Source of the DNA: Pseudoscleropodium purum
Lineage: Eukaryota > Streptophyta > Bryopsida > Hypnales > Brachytheciaceae
Length of the DNA: 64,000 bases
Reading direction: 5' to 3'
NCBI GenBank assembly: GCA_963969395.1
Contig: OZ017795.1
Span: 34,329,063 to 34,393,062, forward strand
The notes beneath the pieces are model-generated. The model worked only from the letters and a program-made list of their open reading frames with translations, made no database searches and was not told the origin of the DNA. A program made the translations under genes and the position numbers. Of the stretch, positions 23,534-36,351 are shown piece by piece. Position 1 is the first letter of the stretch. Each line of letters begins with the position of its first letter.

Positions 23534-24429
23534 GTGCCCGTAGTCAAAGAGCTTGCAAGATCTCCCATACCAATATGTTTGAATCCAAATGGAGGCAAGA
23601 ATCTCCGAAGTAATACACGCATTACCAGAGCAAGTGAAAGACAAGAACAAGAAGCCCTCATGGAAAAAAATGATGATGTGGGACATCCAATTCCTTTAGC
23701 ACGTAGCACTATGCTGATTGCAGTGGCTCCAGTCATGGAATTGGAAGTGTACGATTCAGATGTACTAATTAGCATGCTTCTGAATTTAATTTGTACTGTG
23801 CCTTTGAATCAAAGAGCACCTGTAGATGTCAATACGGTGCCCTTGACATTACAACTGTCTTTCCCAAAGCCGCTAGTTCACCAGGGGCCAATGTGAACCA
23901 TGGATGAAAGAGACCATGGCTCAGCTCTACCACCCACTCAACCAAGTACTCAACTTTTGTTGATGTCTAGTCCGTCCGCTCCTAGAGAATCATTAGCCAA
24001 AGTAGCACGTAGATGCAATAAGAAAGGGAAAAAACATATCTTGACAACAGAAGAGATAAACCAACAAGATCCTAAATCGGACCATTTTGTATTGGGGAGA
24101 CCAACAGTACTGCCAACATTAGGCAAGGCAATAGAAGAAGGCATGGACGTGGTCATGCTAGAGTACCTAACATCGATGGAACTACTGAAACAAACCAGTA
24201 TCAAAAACGATTGGTGCAAATTCAAATTGGCAACAATATTGATATGGAAGTGTACAACTTGAATTCCGAGGTAGAACGTGAGATATGTCCGGTGCTAGTT
24301 ATAGCCGCAACAAGAGAAGATGACGAGAATGCAACCGATGAAGACATCTGCAGAGGGTATGAGATAGATGACCCCATAGACCACGATGCTAATGAAGTGT
24401 CAAACAATGATGATTACAAACTAGAATAA
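23534..24429 (+). other. Adjoining unknown ORFs
   Basis: Open frames at 23534-23896, 23900-24262 and 24211-24429 lie almost end to end on the plus strand. The first two are in different frames, separated by a stop. Contents include a basic patch (SNTRITRASERQEQEA), a Pro/Ser-rich segment, a basic CNKKGKKHILTTEEINQQDP stretch and an acidic C-terminus. No family is recognised. They may be the remains of one transposon-encoded protein. Confidence 0.3.
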
Positions 24430-24587
24430 TACAATTATAGAAGTCCAAGGATTCAAATAGTATTGGTTTTATTCTATATTTTGAAGTAAATGGTTTTTGG
24501 CCAAATAGTCTAGGATTGAGTTAGGGTGGCATCTTGTTAGAGATGTTAATGTGAGAATTCAATTGACATATACATGCCAAAATGCTA

Positions 24588-24875
24588 ATATATATTAATA
24601 TATTATTTATTATAAATATTATTATTATTATTATTTATTATAAATATTATTATTATTATTTATTATAAATATTATTATTATTATTATTTATTATAAATAT
24701 TATTATTATTATTTATTATAAATATTATTATTATTATTTATTATAAATATTATTATTATTATTATTTATTATAAATATTATTATTATTATTATTTATTAT
24801 AAATATTATTATTATTTATTATTATAAATATTATTATTATTATTATTTATTATAAATATTATTATTATTATTATT
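24588..24875. repeat. TTA-rich tandem repeat (~30-bp higher-order period)
   Basis: About 290 bp alternate (TTA)n runs with a TTTATTATAAATA word that recurs at intervals of roughly 27-34 bp. This gives about nine copies of a compound unit rather than a plain trinucleotide microsatellite. Confidence 0.85.
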
Positions 24876-26287
24876 GTTCCTATTATTATTGAGCTCATTA
24901 TAATTGCCATAGTGAAAATTGTATTGCACTATTGCATAGTAATATTTACTTATGCTTATTATTGTTATCATGTGTTATTATATAGCATTTAAATATTAGC
25001 TACGGTCGCCCTCCAAACCCGCAGTCGCCCTAGCTTTGACCCAAAGTCGCCTTCATTTAAGACTTGTAGTTGCCTTGGTTTCAAACCCACATTCACCCTT
25101 GAATTTTTACCTGCAGTCACCCATTTTGTAGACCCATGGTCGTCCCTTTGACCTACAATTGTCCATGCCAACCTTTCCACGTCACTCTTACGGACTAATC
25201 ATGTCGCCAAAATCCATTTATCCTAGGGTAAAAAAAACACCCCCAAATTTCTACTCGACAAATCTGTCATACTTACTCAACACTTGTTATATACGACAAG
25301 CAATATACAACGTCTATTAGACATAAAAATCCAAGATCTTATCCAACAAGACAACCTTGCTTGTAGTAAATGAATATGGACTTCAGCCAATTTTTGTCTA
25401 CTTTGCCATGTACACACACTTATTTTTATATTACCTTCAATTTTGTTAGGTCTTATTAGCAATTGAAAATCAAGTTTAAGAAAAAAAATTCTTTTCTAGA
25501 CTTTCAACAGTACTCAATTCTTCAATGTGAAAAATTCTTAATCCAAAGCCTATAGTGCAAAAAAATTCCACAAATAGTAGTCAAAGTCATTTGAAATTGC
25601 AAGCTAATATTCAAAAAACATCTTTTTCAATTTTGAATGCTAGAATCTTCTAATCTGTACAATCAACATTCATGAAATTCTTACCATATGATATGAGACA
25701 AGTGATGTGTAAGATCTTTTAATTAGAATCCAAACTTCTTTTTCTATTTTCTTGGGTGAATGCAATAAAACTAGTAGTTTTGAGTCATTTTTCACCAAAT
25801 TAATGGTGTTGGAACTTTAGGGGTTAAAATAGAAGTTATGAAATTTGAAAAGGGCTGAATTGAATCATATGTTCAAAAAATCTATAGAAGAATCAAAACT
25901 CAAAACAATGTATTTTCCCAAAAATAAATTACAATCCTAAATGTTACCAGAAATTGTAGATGGACTAGAAATCAACATTGAAGATTGGATCAATTCAAAT
26001 TGTTGGCATTTTCAAGATTTAGGATACCAAGATGAGTAGATGATGTCATTGGGCATTTTTGACAGGACTTGTTGTACGGTTTTAAGATCTTCTCCATTGC
26101 TTGTCCTACATCATTGTACATCTCCAAATAATTGTATTCACTTTCTTTGTGCAAAGTTTTTTTGGCTAGCCTTTTAGTGGATGGATATGGACTTCTACCA
26201 ATTTTTGTCCACTCAACCATGTACACACACTTATTTTTATATTAGTTTCTAGAAAAAATAAAATCCTATAATGTAAATTATTTATTT
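24876..26287. repeat. Old dispersed repeats, including a ~70-bp direct pair
   Basis: A segment at 25366-25436 recurs at 26182-26252, sharing ATGGACTTC followed by CCAATTTTTGTC and the longer CCATGTACACACACTTATTT core. The two lie about 800 bp apart in the same orientation. No gene is recognised in the rest. Confidence 0.5.
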
Positions 26288-26990
26288 CATCATTACAACC
26301 ATTGGAATTGGTATTTTTCAATTCCTTAACTAAATTTTTAACAATTTAGTATTTGAAATTATACTCTATTTTCTATTTACTATTTTTTCAAGCATGGAAT
26401 ATTTTTCGTTAAAAAGTATTTTTCAATTTATTTCTTTACATATTACATTAGGGGAGATTTGAGGCCTCTAAGGGCCGTTTCAATTTTGTTCCCAATATTG
26501 CTGGTTGCTATCAGGCCAACAATTCCAGAAAAAAAATTATAAATTTTTTTTTTGTCTTGAAATGCCAAAAAAAGTCGATTTAAAAAAAAATTAATGATGT
26601 GGCACTCTCTTGACCATGTTGAATTTGCGTTCTCATAGCAGTTTCAGCATTCACGAGGGCTGATAACTTGCAATCTTCTAGAGGCCCTAAATTTCTTCTA
26701 ATGTGGAGAGTTGCAAGTTGTAGGATCTACTCATTTTAGGATGGATAGTTTAAAAGATGAAACCTAACCATATAGGAAGACTTGAAAATACTTCTTATTG
26801 AAATTCAAGCATTGTGATCTTGCAATTAATAGTGTTTCTTCTTTTGAAAGTTTAGGAACATTTACCCTAACAAGTTATCTATAGATTCTACAATTGGATT
26901 TGTTAAAAAAATAAAAATAGATGAAGATTAAGCCTTGCTTTGAAAACTAGTACTCTAAAGTAGCTTTGGGGCCTTTAAACATAAAAGAAT
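26288..26990. repeat. Dispersed repeat, second copy at 47915-48370
   Basis: This block aligns with 47915-48370 in the same orientation. Shared words run in order from ATTACAACCATTG through TTTTTTCAAGCATG, GTTGTAGGATCT, GAAAATACTTCTT and AGCCTTGCTTT to GTAGCTTTGGGGCC. The copy here has an extra ~230 bp around 26450-26690. It is non-coding and of unknown class. Confidence 0.65.
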
Positions 26991-27479
26991 TTTTTAGGGT
27001 TTGACATTTTGTTTGCCTTATCTCCCAAAATTACCTCATGACTCCCCACTTCTTCACATGGAGGTGCGTGCAACTCTCTGAATGAGGCCTTGTAGAACTA
27101 GTGCACCAATCCATGCTACATACATCATTCTAGGTTGATGAAAATTACCACCTCCTTGTAAAGATACAATAGATATTTATATAGTGTCAAATTAGTCAAA
27201 AAATGAGTGAGGGTTAGCTTCATTTCACTATTAAGAGTAGTCATTAAGGTGCTTGTCCCCCCTAAATGCACCACTAACCCTAAACCACCATCTTCACTAT
27301 GTGCAATCTCCAAAATCAATTATATTATGTACCTATTTGGAAGAAACTGTATTAGTTATTGTATGAGGACAAAACTTTGTTTCGTCCTAACTTTTGCACA
27401 CAATATCCAAATGCCACGTTCCTTTCGTGCATTTTGGAACCTCCTTTCCCTTGCCAAAACTGAGAAAATATGAAAATAG
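26991..27479. other. Spacer, no gene seen
   Basis: AT-rich sequence with short ORFs. Nothing is recognised in either strand. Confidence 0.4.
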
Positions 27480-27806
27480 TTTGACCCGGCACAGTAGCGA
27501 AAAGTGGTGGTATTCGGGGTACCTTACCCACCTTCCCTTCCCTTCCTTTCCTTCCAAGTGAGTCAAGATCGGAGAACCCCGTGCACTGCAATTCAACGCA
27601 CAGTCCCTACAGAGAACAGACACTTGTGTCCTTCAGAACCTTCGGCTCGTGGGGACCAGTGGTATGTTGGACAGTCTGTCGTGACAGCAAGTATCGTAAA
27701 CTGCGTGCTGCGGATGTCAGCCAAGGTTCAATCGCTGAAGGACACCCCCCCAGGCCAGGGGAAGAAGTTGTTATGGCAGGCGAGGCCCTGCGGTTGTTCA
27801 AAAGGT
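27480..27806 (+). other. GC-richer island, possible orphan first exon
   Basis: This island of clearly higher GC begins with a C/T-rich run (CTTCCCTTCCCTTCC) such as often marks plant transcription starts. It is followed by an open frame from 27581 that includes DSKYRKLRAADVSQGSIAEG and RPGEEVVMAGEALRLFK, ending at an AAAG/GTAAGC donor-like site at 27805-27806. No downstream exon was found and the peptide is not recognised. It could be a stranded gene fragment or a promoter. Confidence 0.3.
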
Positions 27807-27844
27807 AAGCCGAGTCCCTTGGTTCTCTTTCTGTTTTGAGTCTG

Positions 27845-28495
27845 TTAACCCCTAATTGCCCAAGGCCTGTTTTGAGCCTCTAGAAATTTGCTCTAAATTG
27901 AACAAAAAGACAACATTTCGATAAGTTGTATCAATTTTTTTTGAATTGTAACTGTACAAAATTCAATCTAGACATGTTAGAGATCACATAGGAAGAAAAA
28001 ACACAACAATATCACTTATGAGTTGGAAGATTATAATGTTTGACCATGAAGGTGTTAAAACTATGAAAAAAAATTTCAATTCACTTTTCACAAGTCAAAC
28101 CTAAAAGGTTGGTGATCAAAAAGATATGAGGTTCAAGGGCCTAACATGAATAACCCTAATCAATTTATGGTTTCTCAAAATCTACTCTACAATTTTTTTA
28201 AATGAGTTTTGAATGTGATTTTTTCTTCAAGTCCTAGTGTATTTGAGGCTCGTTTACAAGAGCTCTCAACACTACGGGAAGTCAAGATCGCAAAGGGTAC
28301 CCTTGCACAAAACCTTGAATAGAAAAATCACTATCATTTATTTTCAAGATCAAATTTTTGATGCTAAAACTAGACTTCAAGAAGAACTTTCTAAAAATAT
28401 AAACTACTAAAAATAGCAACTTGGTTAGGTTTTATTTAACTTCAAAGTTTTGCAAACACTAGATTCTGGTGCCTTGGGCAATTAGGGATTAAAGT
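27845..28495. repeat. Region bounded by a ~22-bp inverted repeat
   Basis: TTAACCCCTAATTGCCCAAG at 27845-27864 is repeated in inverted orientation at about 28471-28492 with one mismatch, some 600 bp away. The enclosed DNA is AT-rich and non-coding. It may be a small non-autonomous element. No target duplication is evident. Confidence 0.45.
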
Positions 28496-29109
28496 AAATT
28501 TGCCTATGACAGACAAAATGGCTGATCTATTCTATTGCCATTAACAAAAAAAATCAGATTTTTTTCCATACAAAGACAAATGGGAGAAATGAAGGAAGCA
28601 ACTACAATTTTATTTTTTCGACAAAATATAAATTTTTTATGAATTTTCAAAGTTTGTTGTCCAGTTAGCCTAAAAAAATCTATAAACTACTCAAAATCAC
28701 CAGAGAAGTGTTTCCATGATGGTCATCTTACCACCCAAAACAGTCATAATATTCTCTATTACGGTTACAAGATTTCCTAACATGGACATAACATAAAGAA
28801 ATAAAAAATAACTTTTTACTAATAGTTTACACTAGAAAAGTGCCAATGCTCTATGACAATTACTAATAACTCCATAACCATATCCCAAGGCTTTGATGAC
28901 AACTACAAATCAACCTAATGCAATCCTAATTCCATTTAAAAAAAATAGTTTCTCATGGGTTGATAGAAGATTGTAATGGGGGAGTTCCCTAGGTGCTTGT
29001 CATGGGTGATTTGCTTGTCATAGGCAGGTTTACCTTAGAACATGGTCCATGGGCAAGGCCCAAGACGGAGACTATAGTATAGTAGGAGGCCTCCCCTCAA
29101 GGCCTCCCA

Positions 29110-29290
29110 CTGTGTTAAGCATGGGGTGATTCTCATCCAAAAGAGGGCAGATGAAGGATCTCATAGTGCCAAGTACTTTTAGAAGTGCCACCGGTTGTAA
29201 GGAGTGCCATGCACTTTAACACAAGCGATTTCCTCTTGTAAATGGACTAATTTTGTGTGGGCAACAACCTGACCAATGCTTAACACACAC
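29110..29290. repeat. Short element with 14-bp inverted repeats
   Basis: GTGTTAAGCATGGG near 29112 and CCAATGCTTAACAC near 29272 form an inverted repeat around about 150 bp of moderately GC-rich sequence. This is MITE-like, but boundaries and target duplication are unclear. Confidence 0.35.
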
Positions 29291-29562
29291 AAAATGCCCC
29301 TTACGGTTCACAACCCAAGACACTTCCATCACCCACACCCCGCCCTCCCTTCATAGCAGTTGAAATACAACCATAGAGAGAGAGCCAAATATTTCCAACT
29401 TTAGGTGACCATCTTCTAGTTTGGCAAACACTTTAAACCTATACCTACTACTGACAAAGGACTTCATCATAGTATACATTTTAGAAGGTGGACACTCAAA
29501 GTTACAAATTTTTGAAGTCAAAATGCATTCAAAGAGAATCTAAAAGGATTCACATCTAAAGG

Positions 29563-29950
29563 AAGCAACCCATTTCTAGCCACTTAAGTAGTTTTATGTA
29601 TTTGGAATATAGATTTTTATGTAGATAAATTTTTGAATGTGTTGAAATAGACAATAGTAGGTTTCTATAATTTTCTTGATTCTTTTTTCACTGAACAAAG
29701 TTATCATGAATTTTTGAGTAGAGGATGGGCTTTCACCCATTTTGATGATATAGACCTTCCTCTTTTCAACCAAGGCTTGGTCACAAAATCCACCAAGGGT
29801 TGGTTGCAACATTGAGAGTTTTGAAGCTAATCACAATGCGCCACTATTGTACCGAGAATTGCGACATAATCACTCATTGCTCATCTCTCCTACATAGAAA
29901 GAAAATAGCGTATATTGCAAGAATGGGGTGTTCATCAAGAATGGGTTGCC
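29563..29950. repeat. Dispersed repeat, empty-site copy of 52.67-54.08 kb
   Basis: This aligns with 52668-52862 plus 53757-54085, from GGAAGCAACCCATTTCTAGCC through AATAGACAATAGTAGG to GAATGGGTTGCC. The second copy carries an 892-bp Stowaway-like insertion at the point equivalent to about 29701-29706 here, so this copy preserves the uninterrupted site. Minus-strand short ORFs in it are unrelated to any known family. Confidence 0.75.
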
Positions 29951-32400
29951 TCCTTTAGTATATCTCTTCAAAATGGCAATTCAATTTTCAAACACTACAT
30001 TGCTTTATCCTATAAAGCAATGTAGCTTCATTGAAAATCATGTTATATTCCAAACCATCACTTTTGAGATGCTTTTTTTTAATGTTTCTTTTATGTTCAT
30101 AGATGTAAATAGCTTCACCACTAACTCCACTTCAGATTATTTTTTGTGTTGAGTACAAAAAATGAAAACAAAACATTGCTATCAAAGCAGATCTAGAATG
30201 GTAAGCTTGTTAATGTCAATTTAGCCTTCCAACAAACCATTTTTAAGGAAATCTATTCCTACTGTTTGCCACTTCTTTTGAATGTTATTAGAATTTAGAA
30301 ATTTAGGGAGAATATTTGTTTTTGTTTACTAATAGATAAGTGCATGTAAATAACCTACCAAATATTTCCTATGGTTCTCATGGCAAGCTATCATGGGAAA
30401 TTAAATTAATCACAACTAAAATTAGCCAAATAAACAATATAGTATGGATTAGTTCCTAATAAAATATTGAAAAGGTTTTGTGGTTTCTTGTTGGTAGTCA
30501 AAAGGGGATTCTATATTCTGTCATAATGCATTTTTGAGACACCTTATGATTAAACTATGAATTTCTAAAATATTTGAAATAGGTGTTTCTAAAATTGACT
30601 CTAAAATCTCATGAATAGTCAAAATTAGTACAATTTAGGCAATAATCTACATATAGAAAGGGGTCACAATTAGGTGGTCATATCTTATAAGAAAAGTGTA
30701 GGGATGAGAGTAATATCTATCCAATCTATCTAAGTGTCAAGTAAACCATTTAATAATTAATCAAACTAAAAATACATTAAAATCTTATAATAGACAATAA
30801 TTTTCAAAAAAAGTTCATGAAATGTTTCCAAAAGCACTGCTTCTAATACAAATTCTGGATATAGAGGTTTTGTCAAGTGCAAATCCTTGAAGTATTTAGT
30901 ATCCTTTGATTTTATAAATGGGGGGTATATTGTCAAGCCTCAAAAATATAATTATCCATTGAATACAATAATGGGCTTAAAACAAAAAATTATTGCTATT
31001 GTATATAGATACCAAATTATTTTATTATGGAATTCCAATCATAAAAGAGTTGGAAACTGTAAAGGATAGGTGGTTGAGAATCCCTTTATTGGCTTTCATA
31101 ATATAACGTAGAGGTAAAATTGGTGGTCACCAAGATGCTTCAAGACTTCAAGTATTTGCAAATTGATTTCTCATTGCATGTAAGTGTATTTGTAATGAAA
31201 ATTATAATGTTATAAATTGTATTATCATTTTTTCTATAAATAGAATTAATCTATAGTCTAGTTTCCAACTCAAATCAAGAGTTTTTGCAACCTTAGTGTT
31301 GTGTAAATAAAGATTGTAGCACACAACAGATTGATTGACCCAACTAACATCAAATATGCAATCAAAAACTAAGTAGGAATGTATAACAAACATACCTCAA
31401 ACCAAGGATTTTTCTTCACCAAAACACTCAAACCCTTAGATGGATGAACTTTAACATTTGGATGAAACCCATTCAAAACTAAGATGAATTCCTAAAGGAA
31501 TTTTTTTAACATTACAATTCAATATAGAATGGCTCTAATGTCACTTCACATGACATTGGCTTAAGAATGTCGTCTTTATTAAAGAAAGTATATTGTAGAA
31601 TCCAAAAATAATTTGAATTGGCCATTTTACATCCAAAACAGTTTGCAAAATGAAGAAAACATTTATTATTTTGTTCAAGCATATTTATACAATCAATCAT
31701 TCTTTACACATCAATACTCAAGAATTCCACATTTCAATTTAAAAAATAAAACTTTATTTTTGATGTTTCTAATGTTGAATTTTATAGTTTTATACTATAA
31801 TTTGATAATAAACAATAGTATGTGGGTATGTAGGTAATATCTATGCGCACATCTCTCATGTTAGAAAAGTGTCATTAATTAACAAAAATTTCATCTAAAG
31901 AAAGTTCAATATTAGGGGTTTGCATGTCAAAAATTTGTAATTTGATATTTTTGTATTGCAACTAGATTTTGTTGTTTGGACTTCACATTTCAATTAGTTT
32001 TGTTCAATTTGAGCATGATGGTAAAAATAAAATTGTTGCCTTTGTATTCTTTGTGATTTTGAAAGACTTAAGCAAATATTTCGTTAAAATGGCGACATTC
32101 TTTTGGCATTTTTTTATAAATTTTTTAAGATTGATGTAGATTTCAAACCCCAAAACTCTGAAACCTAGGACAAGTATATAGTTTAGAATGCACATCCTAA
32201 ACCAAAAACTGCCAAGTTTGTGGAATACCACCATTTTAATGAAATATCTCTTCTTACTATATTTGAAATCTAAAGGTCACCTCTTAAGGGTGTACTTCCA
32301 CAATAGTTTTACATCAAAAGTCAAGTAGATTGTGAAAATAGAAAATTTCATGTCCTCTGCAAAGAAGGTTCTCTTGAATCATTTCCCCATTTTTTCACAT
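29951..32400. other. AT-rich spacer, no gene seen
   Basis: Short A/T-rich words throughout, with small ORFs that look random. No RNA gene, terminal repeat or domain is recognised. Confidence 0.5.
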
Positions 32401-32559
32401 CATTCTTTGGCATGCACCTTGGACCCGCAAACACAAAAAAGAAAAGAGGCTGTAGACATTCAGCATATCTACCCATACGGAAGATACTTCTGTGCATCTT
32501 CCAATCCTCTTTCAGATCTACGATTTTAGATTATCTAAACCTCAGGCCCCGCTTCCGTA

Positions 32560-33331
32560 GGTTTTGTTTCTCTCTCTCTACTGTCGAAGGGAAGATTGAA
32601 TCGATCACGATCAATTGCACGCTGCACTGACGGAGGTATGGAATGCAAACCCTGCTTCTGCGAGCCTCTCAAGTCCCGATCTATCGATCTAGTTCGATGC
32701 TTGAATCACTTTCTCACCAGACTTACTAGCTCTTCAACAAGCGTTCTAGCTATTGGCTATTCGATCTTTTCTTCAGCTACGCAAAATCACGCTAGCTAGC
32801 TCGATCTCTCCCTGGAGGAATCCAAATGTCCATTAGTCTATGGAATTTTTGAAGAATTAATTTCACAGACAGTCAAGGTCCAGTGAGGCTAGGATAGAAT
32901 AGCTACAGTAGGATACATTCGCTAGGATACAATAGGAATGAATTTGGACACAAATGGCCGGACATTGTCCAATTTCCAAACAAAAACGGACATCTTATTG
33001 TCCAGCTTCCATTTCGGGATTTGCCCTGTGTCTCTGAATAGCTAGATTGGTTTTGAGGTTGGAATACGTCGAGGGCAGCTGTGCAGACGTATGTAGCCAC
33101 GGTGCTCATTTCGGAGTCAGTCGACTGCTGTTTGTTTTCGATGTTATACGTAGTGTTGTGATAAGTAATTAACTATTTGTTCTCCGCAGGGTTTTGAGCG
33201 AGCGAGGAGATCTTGGGTTACTGTTTGAGACTTTGAAAGTGTCGGGGATGGCCAGCGCTAGGTCTGGAAGTGGTGTTGATGGATTCGGATCGGAAGTTCA
33301 ATTCCACGGCTTTTGGAATAGCGAGCAGAAG
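32560..33331 (+). CDS. Candidate gene 5' end (two exons), partial
   Basis: The structure looks like a plant 5' end. A CT-rich leader (TTTCTCTCTCTCTACTG near 32568) leads to a donor GGAG/GTATGG after 32635. A 554-nt intron ends at CTCCGCAG (33187-33189), and a second exon holds an ATG in good context at 33248, GGGGATGGCC. The coding part is 28 codons (MASARSGSGVDG... to GFWNSEQK), closing at an AG/GTACGT donor after 33331. I do not recognise the peptide and find no third exon. The second exon lies between the arms of a long inverted repeat, so this may be a host 5' fragment carried by a transposon, or a real gene with an element in its introns. Uncertain. Confidence 0.3.
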
Positions 33332-33535
33332 GTACGTTGGTGGATTTCTAGTTTCACAAACCTCCAGCTAGCTTCGATCCATCTGCTCTCGCAGGAGAAA
33401 TCCAGTACGGAAATTGGACAAGTGTCCTTAATTTCGTGTCCAAGTCTCCATTCTAAAACCATCACTGGAGATTGACTATGCAATTCTTCAAGATTTCCAG
33501 AGATGGACATTTTGGATTCCTCCTGTGTCTGCGCG
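32811..33535. mobile_element. Element with long (~150-bp) inverted repeats
   Basis: The left arm (about 32812-32976) reads GGAGGAATCCAAATGTCCAT, later TTGAAGAATT, and ends GGACATTGTCCAATTTCC. The right arm (about 33397-33525) is its imperfect reverse complement, with GGAAATTGGACA at its inner end and ATGGACATTTTGGATTCCTCC at its outer end. Arms of this length suggest a Mutator-like or fold-back element. A CTCG word lies just outside both ends and also outside the related arm at 5130-5292. No 9-bp target duplication could be fixed because the outer boundary is blurred. The interior carries the splice-bounded exon at 33190-33331. Confidence 0.6.
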
Positions 33536-36290
33536 AGACATAATTGTTGAGCGAGACGCAATTGCTGCTCACAGTGAAACAGTAATTATCTTACTTCGAC
33601 TTTCGCGTAGAAGTTGTGGGAAGCGATGGAGGTGTGCTAATGAATTTGCTGGTGATATACTGTATGTATATTGTCTCGATTTCCTGCTACGTCGACCCAC
33701 TGTTCAGTATGGGATCGATGGACCCCAAACATAATTTGTACTGTAGAAATTCCACGATCGAATTAATGCCATTCGTTAGAGTTTTCAATAAAACCTGGAA
33801 ACTCAATACTTTTTAAATTGATCTTGTTAGAGCTTCGGAGAAATACTAATTCCACAAGTCAGAATAAAATTCTCCGTAGGTTGTACACCTTTCTACCCGC
33901 ATACCTTTCTCTGGCAGCGTTCAGTTCTTGCCAAGGGCCGGAATCTCAGTAGGTGCAGTATTTCAAACGTCGAGCAACTTCGTTGTGTTATTGGGGGAAA
34001 TTTACGACATTAAGCTTAGCCCTTTGATTTCTAGACGGGCCCCGGTCCTGAAACCCAATCTACATTATTCCTACTAACAGTAGTTTTCAGAGCTCGCTAC
34101 AATACAACGGCTATGATAGCTACTGTAGTGACAGTCACCATTTGCCTAAGTCGGCATAAAAAAGATTTTTCAGGGAACTTATTTCTGCTCGTACGTCCGG
34201 AAATACAGTGTTCTTCTGGAGAGGGAAGTCAGAGCACGCGACAGAGGTGGACCCTGTCCTTTGATTAATTCTGTGAGGGCGCCGATCTCTAGATCTCTAT
34301 TCCACGATTTCCATCTGCGTCGTGTCTTGTCGATCAGCGCGGCTGAACCGTTTCTCAGGCAGATCGGGTATCAGCCTATTTTCAGGAACGAAATTACTCC
34401 GTGTAAACTAAGGTCAAAGTCACATAAGATATGTGACAACTGATACTTCAGTTTTCTAGCCCCTTCCGACGTTCAGTTCGTGCTTAATTTCCGGGCAACA
34501 GTTACTTTAGGAACTTCACAAGTGTCGACTGGAACCATCGCCCTGCCTATATTGGGCTGAATCTGACTGCTTCCGTCAGCTCATTTCACGAAAGGTTCAG
34601 AAATTGCCAAATGTCAATCAACAGCGAAATCTGAAATTACTGTGCGTTTCTTAGAGTTCTCAGTTTCCAAATATGTCTTAAAGTTGTTTGTCGATTGTGT
34701 GATCGAGAACCTTCGCAGATCATACCTTGTCAACCCTCGTGGGTCAGCGATCGGTATGTTCCTGAGATCTTTTATTGACACTTTAAGAAAAAAGAGTCCA
34801 ACTGTTTGTCCTGTGTGGAACTTAACTTATGTGGTTTCTTACTCACAAATGAAAAAATATTTCTGTACCTACTGAGCAGCTGCCAATGACTGTATGGTAC
34901 TGACTACCTTAGGTGTACCGTAGTACTACACCCGTAAAAGCGTCACTTCCAATAAGAGTCTATCTAACCTGGTTCGTATTATCAAAATATCCAAGCACTT
35001 GTTGGCAATTGAAAGATAATTCTAAAATTTTATGATATTTTTGGTCACCCTACTGTATGAATAAACTATGTATTTCAAATATTCTGATAATAGGTTTCTT
35101 TGTCTTTGTCTCTCTCTCTTTTGTCCCAAAACTTACTCTTGTTATTAAGTTGGCAGGTTTGTGCAACAGACTAGTGTCTGCTTGAGAAATATTTCTTCTG
35201 GAAACATGATAATTTCTTTTTTTTAATAAATTCTATATAGTCATGCTTTTTAATGGTATCAAATTAGAAATGTCCTTAGAAGTAGAAGAAGAAAATATAT
35301 TATTGTTCTTTAGCATTTGTGATGTGGCCCTCTTATGTTCATTTGAATTCTTTACAACATGTCACATTTTAGCACGAAACTGGTGTGTGCAATTTGTGAT
35401 TGTATTCTGAGCTTGCTTCAGTTGAAGTTAATGAATATTTTCTAGTATAAGCCTTGGTGAATAATACAAACTGTGAAATTTATTAATTTTTGTTTCACAT
35501 ATTTGAGTCATTTCTTACTGTGTTTTAGAATCTTTTAGTTAACTGAAGTGTATTGAACCTCGTCACTTTTAGTCACATGGGTCGGATCACATTACAATGT
35601 TGCAGAAGAGGAATCGTCATTGCAATAATTACGAATTCTTCTAAAATCGTTAAATTAGAAAATGTTTACTACTAACACCAGATGACTTGTCATTGATTTA
35701 ATGAAAAATTCTTAACGAATTAATAATAGTTTGATCATGGATGACATTTGATACATTATACACATACAATGGAGTTGTATCAACTCAAATGATCTACTGT
35801 AGAAAGAGTTCAGTCAACACATCTTAATTAAGGATAGTCTGCAACAAATTGTTAGTGTTCACATCCAGTGAATCTTGTTTCTTGTTTGTATCTCAATTGA
35901 GTTACACAACACCTACATATGTGTTGAGTATGGCATTGTTTTGGCACCAAATATTTGGGAATTATATCTTTTCAACAAATTTCAGCAAATTTTAGTGCTA
36001 GAAGACCTATGTTACTATAAACACATGCAGGTAGTGGCACCCATTAGTAGCTACAGATGTACACTCAACTTAAAATATAATCTAGACACTTTTGTAAGGT
36101 CAAATACTCTTTTAATCATGAGCATCACATGATAGCAGATTTAGAAACATGTAGTTTGTGATTTTGGACATTCTAAATCTTCAATGAAGAACAAGTGATT
36201 CCTTGATTGACAAGCAATGAGATTTACTATTCTTTGAACTTGATGTGCAGGATAAATAGTAGCAAGTCTTTGTGCTAACTAAGTCTTGTG
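33536..36290. other. Spacer upstream of receptor-kinase gene
   Basis: 33.5-34.9 kb has moderate GC and no recognised exon, while 34.9-36.29 kb is AT-rich. The part just before 36352 presumably holds the promoter and 5' leader of the receptor-kinase gene, but I cannot point to a certain TATA box or start site. Confidence 0.4.
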
Positions 36291-36351
36291 ATTGTCCCTC
36301 CATCAAACCATCAGACTTTGGATTTCAACAAGCTTTGATGATCGATTCAAG

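Noticed and set aside
24588..24875. CRISPR-like array
   Set aside because: Repeats are low-complexity TTA sequence without unique spacers, and the genome is a plant.
36292..36351. Upstream in-frame ATG of the receptor kinase
   Set aside because: It would add 20 residues before the signal peptide. The ATG at 36352 starts directly with a normal signal peptide, as in the paralogue at 3024.
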